Part shown: piece after piece, positions 6,233-13,848 of the stretch
Numbering within the stretch: the first letter of the stretch is position 1
How the letters are laid out: every line of letters begins with the position of its first letter
Assembly (NCBI GenBank): GCA_963170055.1
Contig: CAUJGJ010000397.1
Coordinates: 10,481,801-10,496,800 of the forward strand
DNA: 15,000 bases
Direction: 5' to 3'
Origin: Halisarca cf. caerulea
Taxonomy: Eukaryota > Porifera > Demospongiae > Chondrillida > Halisarcidae
Translations under genes and position numbers: made by a program
Notes under the pieces: generated by a model
Told to the model about the DNA's origin: nothing
Seen by the model: only the letters and a program-made list of their open reading frames with translations
Databases searched by the model: none

Positions 6233-7384
6233 GTATTACAATCCCTTGAGCTGCATTGCTGTGCAGCCTCGAAAATTGAAGGCTGATTGCTTGATGGTGG
6301 GGATGATTCCAGGAGTATTTCCTGTTCAGGGGCTGCTGTCGTACCTTTCCCTTCAATTGTTCATCCTCACAGTTCTTACCAACTTGTACTGCACATTTTT
6401 GTTTTTCCCTGGCTTGCTTCTTTTGCAATCTTTCCTTTACTAGTCTTTCTTTTTTTGCTCCTTCGGATTCTCATTCCTGTCATCGCCGTTTTCTTTGGAA
6501 AGCATTTTCCTTCCCTTTCATTTCTTCCTCTTCAGTTGCCATTTCCAACTTAGCTTTCCTATATTTTGCCATCATTTCCAGTCTTGCTGTTTGGTCTTCA
6601 GGACTTTCTTTGTACAGCTGCTTCTTTCTGTATTCCTGGTACACTTTAAGTTTTTTGGACCTCATCTCTTCAGTTTCCTTCTCTAATCATTTCTGTTGAT
6701 TTGTAAGCAATACTTTCAGCCTCTTATCTCTTTCTTCTGCTGTTTCCTTTTCTAATCGCTTCTGCTGGTTTGTAACCAACGTTCTGAGTCTTTTATCCCT
6801 ATCTTCTGCTGGCTCCTTCTCTAGACGCTTGTGTTGGTTTGTAACCAACATTGTGAGCCTTTTATCCCTATCTTCCTTTGTTTCCTTCTCTAGACGCTTC
6901 TGTTGGTTTGTAACCAACTTTATCAGCCTTTTATCCCTATCTTCTGCTGTCTCCTTTTCCAAACGTTTGTGTTGATTTGCAACTAATATTCCTAGCCTCT
7001 TGCCACGTTCTTCTGCAGTCTCCAGTTCAATGCGTTTTTTCTGTGTAATCTTCATCACTTCCAGTCGAGATTCTCTCTGTTCTATACTCTCTTTCTCCTG
7101 ATGTTTCCTTGACTAATAGCAAATTGTTCCAGTCTATCTACAACATGAGAATTGCTACTTTTTTCTTTGAGTTCCTTATCCCTGTCACTGCAATCCATTA
7201 CAGTAGATATACAATTTTTCTTCTGTTTATCTTCCATGTTGTCTACAGGTCCTGGATCACGGTCGACATTGCCAGCTAAGAGTAACAGTAATAGTAATAA
7301 TTGTGTGTAATAAAACGAATGTTTCGATAGGTGCTCATTAAACACAGAACGGCGACGTCTTTTTATTGCTACCAAAAGACAACA
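6233..7384 (-). pseudogene. STPR-type 23-residue repeat region with N-terminal leucine run
   Basis: This is the upstream part of the HECT-type gene, all on the minus strand. It begins without an ATG, with a basic stretch (IKRRRRS), then YTQLLLLLLLLAGNVDRDPGP, and an acidic/basic linker. After a one-base frameshift near 7095-7110 it enters tandem units of the form RDKRLxxLVTNQQKRLEKETAED. The unit is exactly 23 residues and at least five units are recognisable. A 23-residue unit with E-T-x-E-x-R-x-x-R-L spacing matches the STPR ('score and three peptide repeat') DNA-binding repeats known from silkworm FMBP-1. Further, more diverged units follow (PEDQTARLEMMAKYRKAKLE). In-frame TGA codons lie at 6687-6689, 6480-6482 and 6471-6473. 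The region ends near a strong donor (GTATGT, 6232-6227), but phase with the next exon does not fit exactly. That may reflect another indel. Confidence 0.65.
7247..7273 (-). other. degenerate 2A-like motif
   Basis: The peptide GNVDRDPGP directly follows an eight-leucine run. Active 2A peptides, which make the ribosome skip a peptide bond, have the form GD(V/I)ExNPGP. Here three positions differ (D to N, E to D, N to D) while PGP is kept. Leucine-run plus 2A arrangements at N termini are known from invertebrate retrotransposons and some invertebrate immune-type proteins, where they can act as signal sequences. With the NPGP asparagine lost, skipping activity is doubtful. Confidence 0.5.
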
Positions 7385-8034
7385 TTATGCGGCATATTTG
7401 TCAGATTTGGACATATTCGTAGAAAATGCAATTTCAATTCTGTACAATCTCTAAAGTTAGTTTCCATCTTACTGTGAGTCAAATTATTACCGAAATAGTG
7501 TTGCGTATTTTCATTTTGACTCACATTACATTTATTAAATGGACGAGTCAATACAAAATCGATAGCAAACATCAACAGCATTATAAAGGAAACAACCATT
7601 ACACAAAACATTTAGAGTTTAATAAATTTAATTTTATGTTACATGAACATTTGGGCCCAGGATTTAATTCTACATCCCCAGAAAGTAGTAAAAGGAAATA
7701 GACTGGGAGAGGAAAAAACTAAATTATCTGAGGTACAGCCCGTAGCTGATAAACAGCTCTTGTGGACAAATTTGACTATCTGGCCATGTGGATAAATGTG
7801 AAATATGCAAATGTTGCACTTGTGCTGACTACATACACAGTTACAAGTAATACAATATAATAACTCAGCTACATGCTGTTGCACCAAGCTATGCTGGTGA
7901 TTACGTGCACCATAAATATTGCTAGAAACTCTACCCTACATGAAGAGAAAGAAAATAATGGTATGTCATAATAAAATGAATTCACATAACTAAATTGACT
8001 TCTGAAAGTCCAGCAAAGCAGTAAATACTTTTCT
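7385..8034. other. no gene recognised
   Basis: AT-rich sequence upstream of the STPR-HECT gene, where its promoter or a 5' exon would lie. The open frames here have no family resemblance. One short plus-strand run reads HVDKCEICKCCTC (about 7780-7830) but ends soon after and has no context. Confidence 0.4.
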
Positions 8035-8207
8035 ATGTGTTATGTGTGTATGTTTGTTTGTTGGTGTGTGTATGGACATAGCGTAGTAATAAAAGGCATG
8101 TTAGTGCACGAGTATGTGGGGTGGTGGTGGTGTATAAACTTTGTATATTTTACATATGTACGTGTGTGTGTGTGTATGTATATATGTCTGTGTGTGTATG
8201 TGTGTGT

Positions 8208-8523
8208 CAGAGGCGTAGCTAGGATTTTAAAAAGGAGGGGCTCAATGCAAAATCCAAACTCACCCACACCTGCAGTATAACCACGCCCACCTGACCTTTA
8301 AGTATTCCAACGTGTCTGCGTACTTACATAGCAGTTTTTTCATAACAAACTTAAATTATTCTTAGTACTTCAGATCATTTTTATTTTTAAATTAGTTTTA
8401 TAACTAATCTAAAAATAAGTTCATAAACTAATAGACAGTGGGCCCAATCCAGGTCAGTTTGTGGAGTTGGAAAACTTCAAGGGAGGCTCAAGCCTGCTAA
8501 GCCCTATGCTATAGCTGCGCCCC

Positions 8524-8527
<4 letters not shown>
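8208..8527. mobile_element. hAT-type MITE inside the GT tract
   Basis: The left end CAGAGGCGTAGCTAGG and the right end (complement CAAAGGGGCGCAGCTATAG) form imperfect terminal inverted repeats of the CAGRGGCG-TAGC type found in many hAT MITEs. Outside both ends the sequence is (GT)n, so an 8-bp target duplication would be hidden in the repeat. The 320-bp element codes for nothing. The inner left part (CTCAATGCAAAATCCAAACT) recurs in the partial copy at 8861-8972. Confidence 0.65.
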
Positions 8528-8595
<68 letters not shown>

Positions 8596-8598
8596 CGC

Positions 8599-8635
<37 letters not shown>

Positions 8636-8638
<3 letters not shown>

Positions 8639-8735
8639 CTGGAATTATTGTGCTCTGTTGTCATTCTGCATGGTCACAGGAAAAACACATATAATCTGTG
8701 AGGGATATAATGGTGAGTTAATATGTGTACATGTA
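8636..8735 (+). repeat. segment B, first copy
   Basis: A non-GT island starting TTTCTGGAATTATTGTGCTC. It matches 9167-9262 at roughly four bases in five. Both copies have (GT)n on each side, so the islands and their GT flanks seem to have been duplicated together. Confidence 0.7.
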
Positions 8736-8809
8736 CATGTGTTGTGGTGTGCATGTGCTTCTGTGGTTGTGTGTGTAGATGTGTGCATGTCCTTGTGTGT
8801 GTGTGTGTG

Positions 8810-8856
<47 letters not shown>

Positions 8857-8860
8857 ATGT

Positions 8861-8971
8861 CACAGGAGTAGCCAGGATTTTAAAAATGGGGGGGGGGGGG
8901 GGCTCAATGCAAAATCCAAACTTACCCATGCCTTCAGTATAATCATGCCCACCTGACCTTCAAGTGCTCAA

Positions 8972-8972
<1 letters not shown>
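8861..8972 (+). mobile_element. truncated second copy of the hAT-type MITE
   Basis: It begins CACAGGAGTAGCCAGG, matching the left end of the element at 8208. It then carries a run of 15 G (8888-8902) where the other copy has GGAGGGG, and follows the same sequence for about 110 bases before running into (GT)n. The right 200 bp of the element is absent. This looks like a segmental duplication followed by microsatellite expansion, rather than an independent insertion. Confidence 0.65.
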
Positions 8973-9047
<75 letters not shown>

Positions 9048-9088
9048 CTGTGTGTGTGTGTGTTTGTGTGTGTGCGTGTATATGTGTA

Positions 9089-9120
<32 letters not shown>

Positions 9121-9166
9121 TGTGTGTGTATGTGTGCGTGTGTGTGTGTGTGTGCGTATGTGTGTG

Positions 9167-9262
9167 TTTCTGGAATTATTGTGCTCTGTTGTCAATCTCC
9201 ATGTTCACAGGAAGAACAAGTAGAATCTGTCAGGGAAATGATGGGGAGTTAATATGTACACA
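9167..9262 (+). repeat. segment B, second copy
   Basis: Copy of 8636-8735, with scattered substitutions (for example CAATCTCCATGTTCACAGG against CATTCTGCATGGTCACAGG). The distance between B copies is 531 bases and between A copies 653 bases. The duplicated unit has therefore changed length through its GT tracts and the loss of MITE sequence. Confidence 0.7.
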
Positions 9263-9385
9263 TGTGCGTGCGTTTTACTATATGCATGTGTGGTTGTGTG
9301 CGTGCGTGTGTGTGTATGTGTACATGTGTGTTTGTGTATGTGTGTTTGTGTGTGTGTTTGTGTGTGTATGTGTGTGTGTGTTTGT

Positions 9386-9437
<52 letters not shown>

Positions 9438-9438
<1 letters not shown>

Positions 9439-10163
9439 ACGTATTCTTTCAGCATGTCTATTTAATATATTTTATGTCCTTTTTCTAACCATGTAGGCAA
9501 CCAACAACCAGCCCACATATTAACAATAACATTATCCTACTAAAACTTTATCATTTATTCCTTTTATTAATAATATTATTATTATTCTTAACTATCTCTT
9601 ATTTATTGCTATTATATATTAATTTATATTTTAATTGTACAATACAATTGTATATATTATATAATAATAATCATGAAGTTATTTACATACTAATTATCAA
9701 ACCATTACAATAAAAATAAAAATTACAACGCTATGTAATAGTATTTTACCAAATTATAAATCCATGCACAATGTAGTCAATTTATATATTGTATGAGCAT
9801 ACAATACACTGTACTGTCCATGCATCAAATTCCTGCAGAGGACAATATAAATTAGCATAGTATGTGATATACACACATGAAGTACATACAAACATGAATA
9901 TTCACTATACATGGACATCCTCACACACGCTAAATGTGCATAATCAAACACACACACACACACACACAATATGCCCCCCCCATACAACCACTGAAGACAC
10001 ATACATCTATAGAGGTACACATCAGGGCTGCATACACAATTAGGGGATAGGGGGCAAATTGAGATTTCTAAAATTGTTTGCAATATGGAAGACATTATGG
10101 GATAAGTATTTTTCAGTTTGAGACTGGAGAATCTTTAGTCATAGCCTATTTTAAGTGTCACGC

Positions 10164-10166
<3 letters not shown>
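9438..10166. other. AT-rich noncoding sequence with a (CA)10 tract
   Basis: Strongly AT-rich from 9540 to 9730 (runs of ATT and TAA). A CA repeat lies at 9949-9968, followed by a run of seven or eight C near 9975. No coding sequence with family resemblance on either strand. The frame over 9754-10095 is low-complexity. Confidence 0.5.

Positions 10167-10217
<51 letters not shown>
10167..10217. repeat. (AC)25 microsatellite
   Basis: 51 bases of uninterrupted AC. Its orientation is opposite to the GT array at 8035-9437. Confidence 0.95.
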
Positions 10218-10219
<2 letters not shown>

Positions 10220-10270
10220 AATCACACATATACAAAACAAAATTATACACCACACACAAAAAATACTTAC

Positions 10271-10313
10271 AATTTCACCAAAGGCCTTCAGAATCGATGC
10301 TTTACTCTCTAAT
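10271..10313 (-). other. possible 43-nt exon
   Basis: On the minus strand, cttttcatgttcag precedes and GTAAGT follows a 43-base segment that can be read as LESKASILKAFGEI. Both splice signals match consensus well. No neighbouring exon was found on either side, and the flanking (AC)n tract makes the region unpromising. It is recorded because acceptor, open frame and donor coincide. Confidence 0.25.
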
Positions 10314-10662
10314 CTGAACATGAAAAGAAAGAACAATTAATAACCAGGGGCAGAGAAAGCAACTTGCCTTTGGTACGGCTGAATGTAGTTCTGCACCAAC
10401 AGTACTATACAATGTATTGAGTCCCTCAATGTATAGGTATTCACAATGCTATTTATTAATATAATAATATATACTGTATGCATTGATCGAATTGTTTCAA
10501 GTGTTTAAACAAAAATAAATTTTTAATAAACTAATTGTACCAAATTTAGTACAATGCAAAGCATGACACATATCACAAGTTGAGTTAAAGGGAAGCTAGT
10601 AAACAAACTCATACGAAATGATGTCTATAGCAGGATTAAACTGGGATTTTACCAAATGTTTG
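10314..10662. other. 3' flank of the hAT transposase, possible element end
   Basis: No coding sequence. CAGGGGCAGAGAAAGC near 10345 has the CAGGGGC form of many hAT termini and lies about 320 bp beyond the transposase stop, a usual distance. The matching opposite end was not found, so this remains a suggestion. Confidence 0.3.
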
Positions 10663-11346
10663 CTATCGCCTATCATTGCATAATATAAATTCATGGGCAA
10701 CTGCTTGCAAATCAAGTTGTTCTGTTAGGTCTTTGTGAATATGTAGAAGAGCCACATGATTCAATCGTTGCTGGGTCATTGAATTTCTCAAAAATGTCTT
10801 AAGTCTGCGAAGGGATGAGAATGAACGTTCAACAGTAGCAGTACTCGCTGGAATAACAAGCAAAAATTTCAGTAATTTCCGAACCTCAGAGAATAGGTTT
10901 GCTGTTGTATTAAATGACAAAAGGGATGCTATTATATCTTTCATTGCTAGCTTTGTAGACCCCATAGCATCATGAAGCACAGTAAGTTGATTTCTGAGCC
11001 GGATTTTGTCAAGATCGTCACCAAAATGTGTACATACGTCATCCAGCATGTTTTCATTGACCTGTCCACTGCAAGCAGCTTCAAGTAATAGTTGTTCAGC
11101 TTTGATGTATGTTTCGAAATTCTGTTGATCGAATCTTCTTGACATTTCACCAACAATGTTGTCAATGACTTCAAAATAAGACTTGCAGAAATAGTCCTTA
11201 GGTGATTTAAAGCATGCTGGCTCATCTCCCCTATCTACTTGTCTAGATGGTCTAGGCAGTCGTGGTAGAACAGGATCAGATACCTGCAACTCATGAGCTT
11301 TGCCTACAGCTTTTTGCCTATATTGTTTTTACTTTCACCGGAAGTG
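10663..11346 (-). CDS. hAT transposase, C-terminal part (ZMYM1-like group)
   Basis: hAT transposases cut and paste DNA. Their C-terminal dimerisation region is the most conserved part. This open frame of about 225 codons contains DPVLPRLPRPSRQVDR, then YFCKSYFEVIDNIVGEMSRR and FDQQNFETYIKAEQLLLEAA, then SEVRKLLKFLLVIPASTATV followed by ERSFSSLRRLKTFLR, NSMTQQRLNHVALLHIHKDL. 'P.S.A..ERSFS.L..IK...R..M...RL..L..L' is the hAT dimerisation signature. The subgroup is the one often annotated as zinc-finger MYM-type 1-like or TTF-type in invertebrates. No start codon or N-terminal zinc finger and catalytic region is present: the frame runs into a promoter-like block at 11337. So this is a 5'-truncated copy, or the last exon of a longer gene. 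No stops interrupt it. Confidence 0.85.
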
Positions 11347-11420
11347 TCCGGAACGTCCGGAACGATGTCAATATATATATATATATATATATGTCAACAA
11401 CATGGCGGACTTTTAGCTGG
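11337..11420 (+). promoter_or_regulatory. promoter-like block: ETS site, 9-bp repeats, (AT)n, YY1-like site
   Basis: ACCGGAAGTG (11337-11346) is the full ETS/GABP consensus. It is followed at once by two exact copies of TCCGGAACG (11347-11364), an (AT)11 run (11371-11392) and ACATGGCGGAC (11400-11410, YY1-like, a motif common at animal transcription starts). The ATG in the last motif opens only four codons. Order and spacing suggest a plus-strand TATA-less promoter driving the candidate transcript that follows. Confidence 0.45.
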
Positions 11421-11611
11421 TAGTAGAAGTCGTTGGTATTATTCAGTGAATTTTGTGTGTTTGCTTCTGTTTTTGTCAACAAAGAAACTTTAAGACCTAT
11501 AGATTTGGATTAAGTGTTAATCATGAAGATTCAACTCGCTACAAGAATTTCCGTGGGCCTTCAAGTTTTAGAGGTAGAGCGAGTGGTTTAAAGTTGTTGT
11601 CTTCGTTTTAG

Positions 11612-11799
11612 AAGTTGTGGAAGGCCTCGAAAACTGACAAAAGCTGTTAAGCCGCCTCATCTAACAGGGAAGAGAACTTTGACGAAGCATTTAGGATGGA
11701 AACGTTGTTGGAAGGATGATTTTACTGAGACATTGTACCTTACGCTACCGCGGAAGTCCTTGGAAACGAAGAAAAGGCTAAAGAAAGCTTCGGAAACAG
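11612..11799 (+). other. candidate exon, unknown protein or noncoding RNA
   Basis: It is preceded by a pyrimidine-rich acceptor (gttgttgtcttcgttttag) and followed by ACAG|GTAAGATG, a consensus donor. One frame is open over the full 188 bases and is strongly basic (SCGRPRKLTKAVKPPHLTGK, WKRCWKDDF, LPRKSLETKKRLKKASET). It has no ATG, and a 38-bp upstream intron (11574-11611) would be very short. An upstream ATG at 11523 would give a short peptide only. No family recognised. It may be a long noncoding RNA. Confidence 0.35.
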
Positions 11800-11981
11800 G
11801 TAAGATGAGTGTGGAAAGCCTTTTGTCTTTAGTTAACCATTATGGAGTGCTTGAACGCTCATGTTAAAGTGTTTTAACAACGTTTAGTATGAGCAGGTCT
11901 TTTCTAAAATAGTTTCTCCATGTGTTTTCGTGGATATGTTCACGTACGTGTATGTAATCTTGTGTATACGTGTTTGCTTAG

Positions 11982-12114
11982 GTTCTCTAACCATAGATAC
12001 TATGGTCCAACACGTCTGAGAATTGGACGCAGATGTTAGGATGAAAAGAAAACCTTTGAACCGCGAAAGTATGCAAACGACGGGAAGATCCAAAGACGTT
12101 TGGGGAACAGGCAG
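11982..12114 (+). other. candidate exon, diverged duplicate of the preceding one
   Basis: It follows the acceptor gtgtttgcttag and ends at GGCAG|GTAAGATGAG. Its second half (ACCGCGAAAGT.. to ..GGGGAACAG) aligns with the end of the exon at 11612-11799 (ACCGCGGAAGT.. to ..CGGAAACAG). Both are followed by the same donor, and the introns after them are also similar (GTTTAGTATGAGCAGG against GTTTAGTGAGAGCACG). Every frame has a stop, so if it is transcribed it is unlikely to code through. Confidence 0.35.
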
Positions 12115-12311
12115 GTAAGATGAGAGATAAAAGCTCTATTTGGAATTAGCAAACCGTTTTCGAACGGTTAAACTTGTATGACAAGTGTTTCGGTGAGGTT
12201 TAGTGAGAGCACGCCTTCCGTTAAAAAGTAATTTCTTCAAGTAGTTTTTGAATATGTTCGCATTAGTGTGTGTTAGCGTAGATGTTGTATACTATGTTCC
12301 CGTATCTACAG

Positions 12312-12476
12312 TGGAATCTCCATCCAAAGGACAGCTTGGGACAACAGCATTTGTCCTTCGCATGTGGGACATGTCCATTTGCACTTGAATGGCTTCCGAA
12401 AGTCGGCGATTTTGTTGCTAACAAATTCGCTTTTTCTCTCTTATGCATATCAGAAATGGCAAGCAGCAACATTTAG
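12312..12476 (+). other. candidate last exon
   Basis: The acceptor atgttcccgtatctacag precedes an open run beginning WNLHPKDSLGQQHLSFACGT and ending in a stop after SEMASSNI. It is the natural 3' partner of the two preceding candidate exons. No domain recognised. Confidence 0.25.
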
Positions 12477-12905
12477 ACTGTATGAACACATTCAAGCTAC
12501 ACATTTAACTATTTTTCAACCAAATTTTCCGTCAATCGTTCGAATACTCGCCGCTTTTCCGAGCAGCTGTATTTAGCAGTTATTCCTCTCAAGTAAATCC
12601 AATCTTAGGCCTAGAGACACAGAATATGGACTAAACTGTCCCTAATAAGGCTACCCAATATTCTACCGATGGGGATTTTGCTTACTGAAATAGTTTTCAA
12701 GATAATCAACAAATACTAAAAATGTACTAAAATAACCAGCAATAACTCTTTGGAAACTCGCGGTATCAAAATCCCCATCGGTGAAAAGTTGAAGCGTTCG
12801 ATATAGATTACAGTAAAACACTCAGAAGCTTCCTACGTTGATCCGTTGATTTATTTGACGACATGGCATTTTGCAAGAAGGATTCGCTTAGCTAAGGGTC
12901 GATTA
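12477..12905. other. noncoding; holds a hairpin-forming inverted repeat
   Basis: No coding sequence recognised. The main feature is the 16-bp inverted repeat at 12665-12782. The rest is of mixed composition with a TTAGCTAA palindrome near 12890. Confidence 0.45.
12665..12782. repeat. 118-bp unit with perfect 16-bp inverted ends
   Basis: ACCGATGGGGATTTTG (12665-12680) is exactly mirrored by CAAAATCCCCATCGGT (12767-12782), with 86 AT-rich bases between. This is either a very small MITE or a long-looped hairpin. No target duplication was identified. Confidence 0.7.
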
Positions 12906-12941
12906 TCACATGACGGTCATGTGACATGAGCTGTGACGTAA
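12906..12941. promoter_or_regulatory. palindromic E-box pair next to a CRE-like site
   Basis: TCACATGAC G GTCATGTGA (12906-12924) is a perfect palindrome made of two M-box type E-boxes. It is followed ten bases on by TGACGTAA (12934-12941), a CRE-like octamer. It sits about 50 bases upstream of the presumed first exon of the Myb-like gene. Flanking bases AAGGG..CGATTA are loosely repeated in inverted form on the other side (..TAATCG..CCCTT). The block could therefore instead be the terminal region of a transposon. Confidence 0.4.
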
Positions 12942-12989
12942 TCGCATATTGCCCTTACCGAAGTGTTTGAAGTGTTTGATCTCTGCAAT

Positions 12990-13133
12990 GATCGATGCGT
13001 CGCAAGCGAGAGGAACTCAGTGGAGGACGAACATTAGGCAAAGAAGACAGACGGTTTGACGAAGTATAATATCGGCGGTTTTAGAGAAGCGAACTGGATA
13101 TTCAGCGCCCGATCGACGACATCGAAGAACAAG
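12990..13133 (+). other. possible 5' exon of the Myb-like gene
   Basis: It ends at AAG|GTGCGT, a possible donor. The next acceptor is at 13499 (ttttcgtccaacgttag), seven bases before the ATG of the Myb-like frame. An ATG at 12989-12991 opens only a short peptide, so this would be 5' untranslated sequence. The intervening 13134-13499 shows nothing else that I recognise. Confidence 0.3.
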
Positions 13134-13499
13134 GTGCGTAATCTTTGTTTGATCTTGAATTCAAATCGAAAAGTCGGTTTTACTAACTTGAGTTCCTTAT
13201 AAAAGAACGATCGATCTATGTTTAAGCCTATCATCAACTGCATAATAGCAGGGCGATTTCGCCGTGAATTACGTATATAAGTTTTGCAGTTCACAATACC
13301 TACTATCGATCGTGAGTATGATTTTCCAAGCTCCCTTAAACAATACGTACGCAACATTAACTTTTGATGAATAGAGAGGTTTAGCATAACGTAAAACATT
13401 ACGTAATAAGCGTATAACGTTTCGCGCCATAAATTAGAACGTTCTTAGATACGGTTTCGCCGTAGTAACCACTCCTACTACGTTTTCGTCCAACGTTAG

Positions 13500-13848
13500 A
13501 AGAGACATGGATTCTGCAGAAAATTCTGGCCAAAACGAGCTTTCTTTGACTGCAGCAACACCCGCTTCAAGTTCTGGCCGTGTTTCAACGCTGACCAAGT
13601 AGTCCAGAGTCCATTTTCAAGCTGCAGACGACTTGCTGCTCCTACGAGAAGTCGTTTCGTTCGAGCATCCTTTTGTTAGAGGAGCAACCTGCTGGGAGGA
13701 CATAGCTAGTGCTCTTCAAGCCGAGTTTCCTCAAAAGTTCGGGAAAATTACCGCTCGAACTTTACGAGAAAGGGCGCATAATTTAATGGATAGTTTTGTA
13801 AAATCGGATGCAAAACAAAGGAAGCAAAGCGGAACGGAGGAAGAATAG
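13500..13848 (+). pseudogene. Myb/SANT-like DNA-binding protein, first part
   Basis: PIF/Harbinger elements carry a Myb/SANT-type accessory protein that binds DNA and helps bring the transposase to the nucleus and element ends. From the ATG at 13507 the frame reads a Ser/Thr-rich leader ending STLTK, then TAG (13600-13602), then SRVHFQAADDLLLLREVVSF, CWEDIASALQAEFPQ and ITARTLRERAHNLMDSFVK. The order 'F...D...LL.EV, W..I...L, T.R.LR.R...L' is a Myb/SANT-like trihelix. The stop could come from a single C-to-T change (CAG to TAG). The frame ends at 13846 where a SINE begins. The same protein resumes at 14147. Confidence 0.75.

Larger units (their letters stand above)
8035..9437. repeat. (GT)n microsatellite region with embedded duplicated segments
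   Basis: Long GT tracts lie at about 8527-8636, 8793-8856, 8973-9166 and 9290-9436, with GC, AT and TTG interruptions. They are separated by non-GT segments that are themselves duplicated: A copies at 8208 and 8861, B copies at 8636 and 9167. The Val-Cys and Thr-His open frames across this region are artefacts of the dinucleotide. Alternating purine-pyrimidine tracts of this length can adopt Z-DNA, which is a property known for such DNA, not shown here. Confidence 0.9.

Noticed and set aside
7369..7611. 80-codon minus-strand open frame upstream of the STPR gene, with a hydrophobic start
   Set aside because: It ends in a stop in a different frame from the STPR gene and shows no splice donor leading into it. 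A hydrophobic first 20 residues in AT-rich DNA is common by chance.
7777..7850. Cys-rich run (HVDKCEICKCCTC) as a possible zinc-binding peptide
   Set aside because: It is very short, ends in a stop soon after, and has no supporting exon or homology.
8527..9436. CRISPR-like or satellite array suggested by alternating repeats and islands
   Set aside because: The repeats are simple GT dinucleotides of variable length and the islands are duplicated, not unique. This is microsatellite expansion.
8035..9496. Long open frames of Val-Cys or Thr-His repeats on both strands
   Set aside because: They are produced by GT/CA dinucleotides in any frame and have no start context or conserved domain.
9754..10095. 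113-codon minus-strand open frame
   Set aside because: Cys/Val/Tyr-rich low-complexity sequence over a CA tract, with no domain.
13034..13399. 121-codon minus-strand open frame
   Set aside because: It overlaps the proposed 5' exon and intron of the Myb-like gene on the other strand, shows no recognisable domain, and its 'start' and composition are unremarkable.
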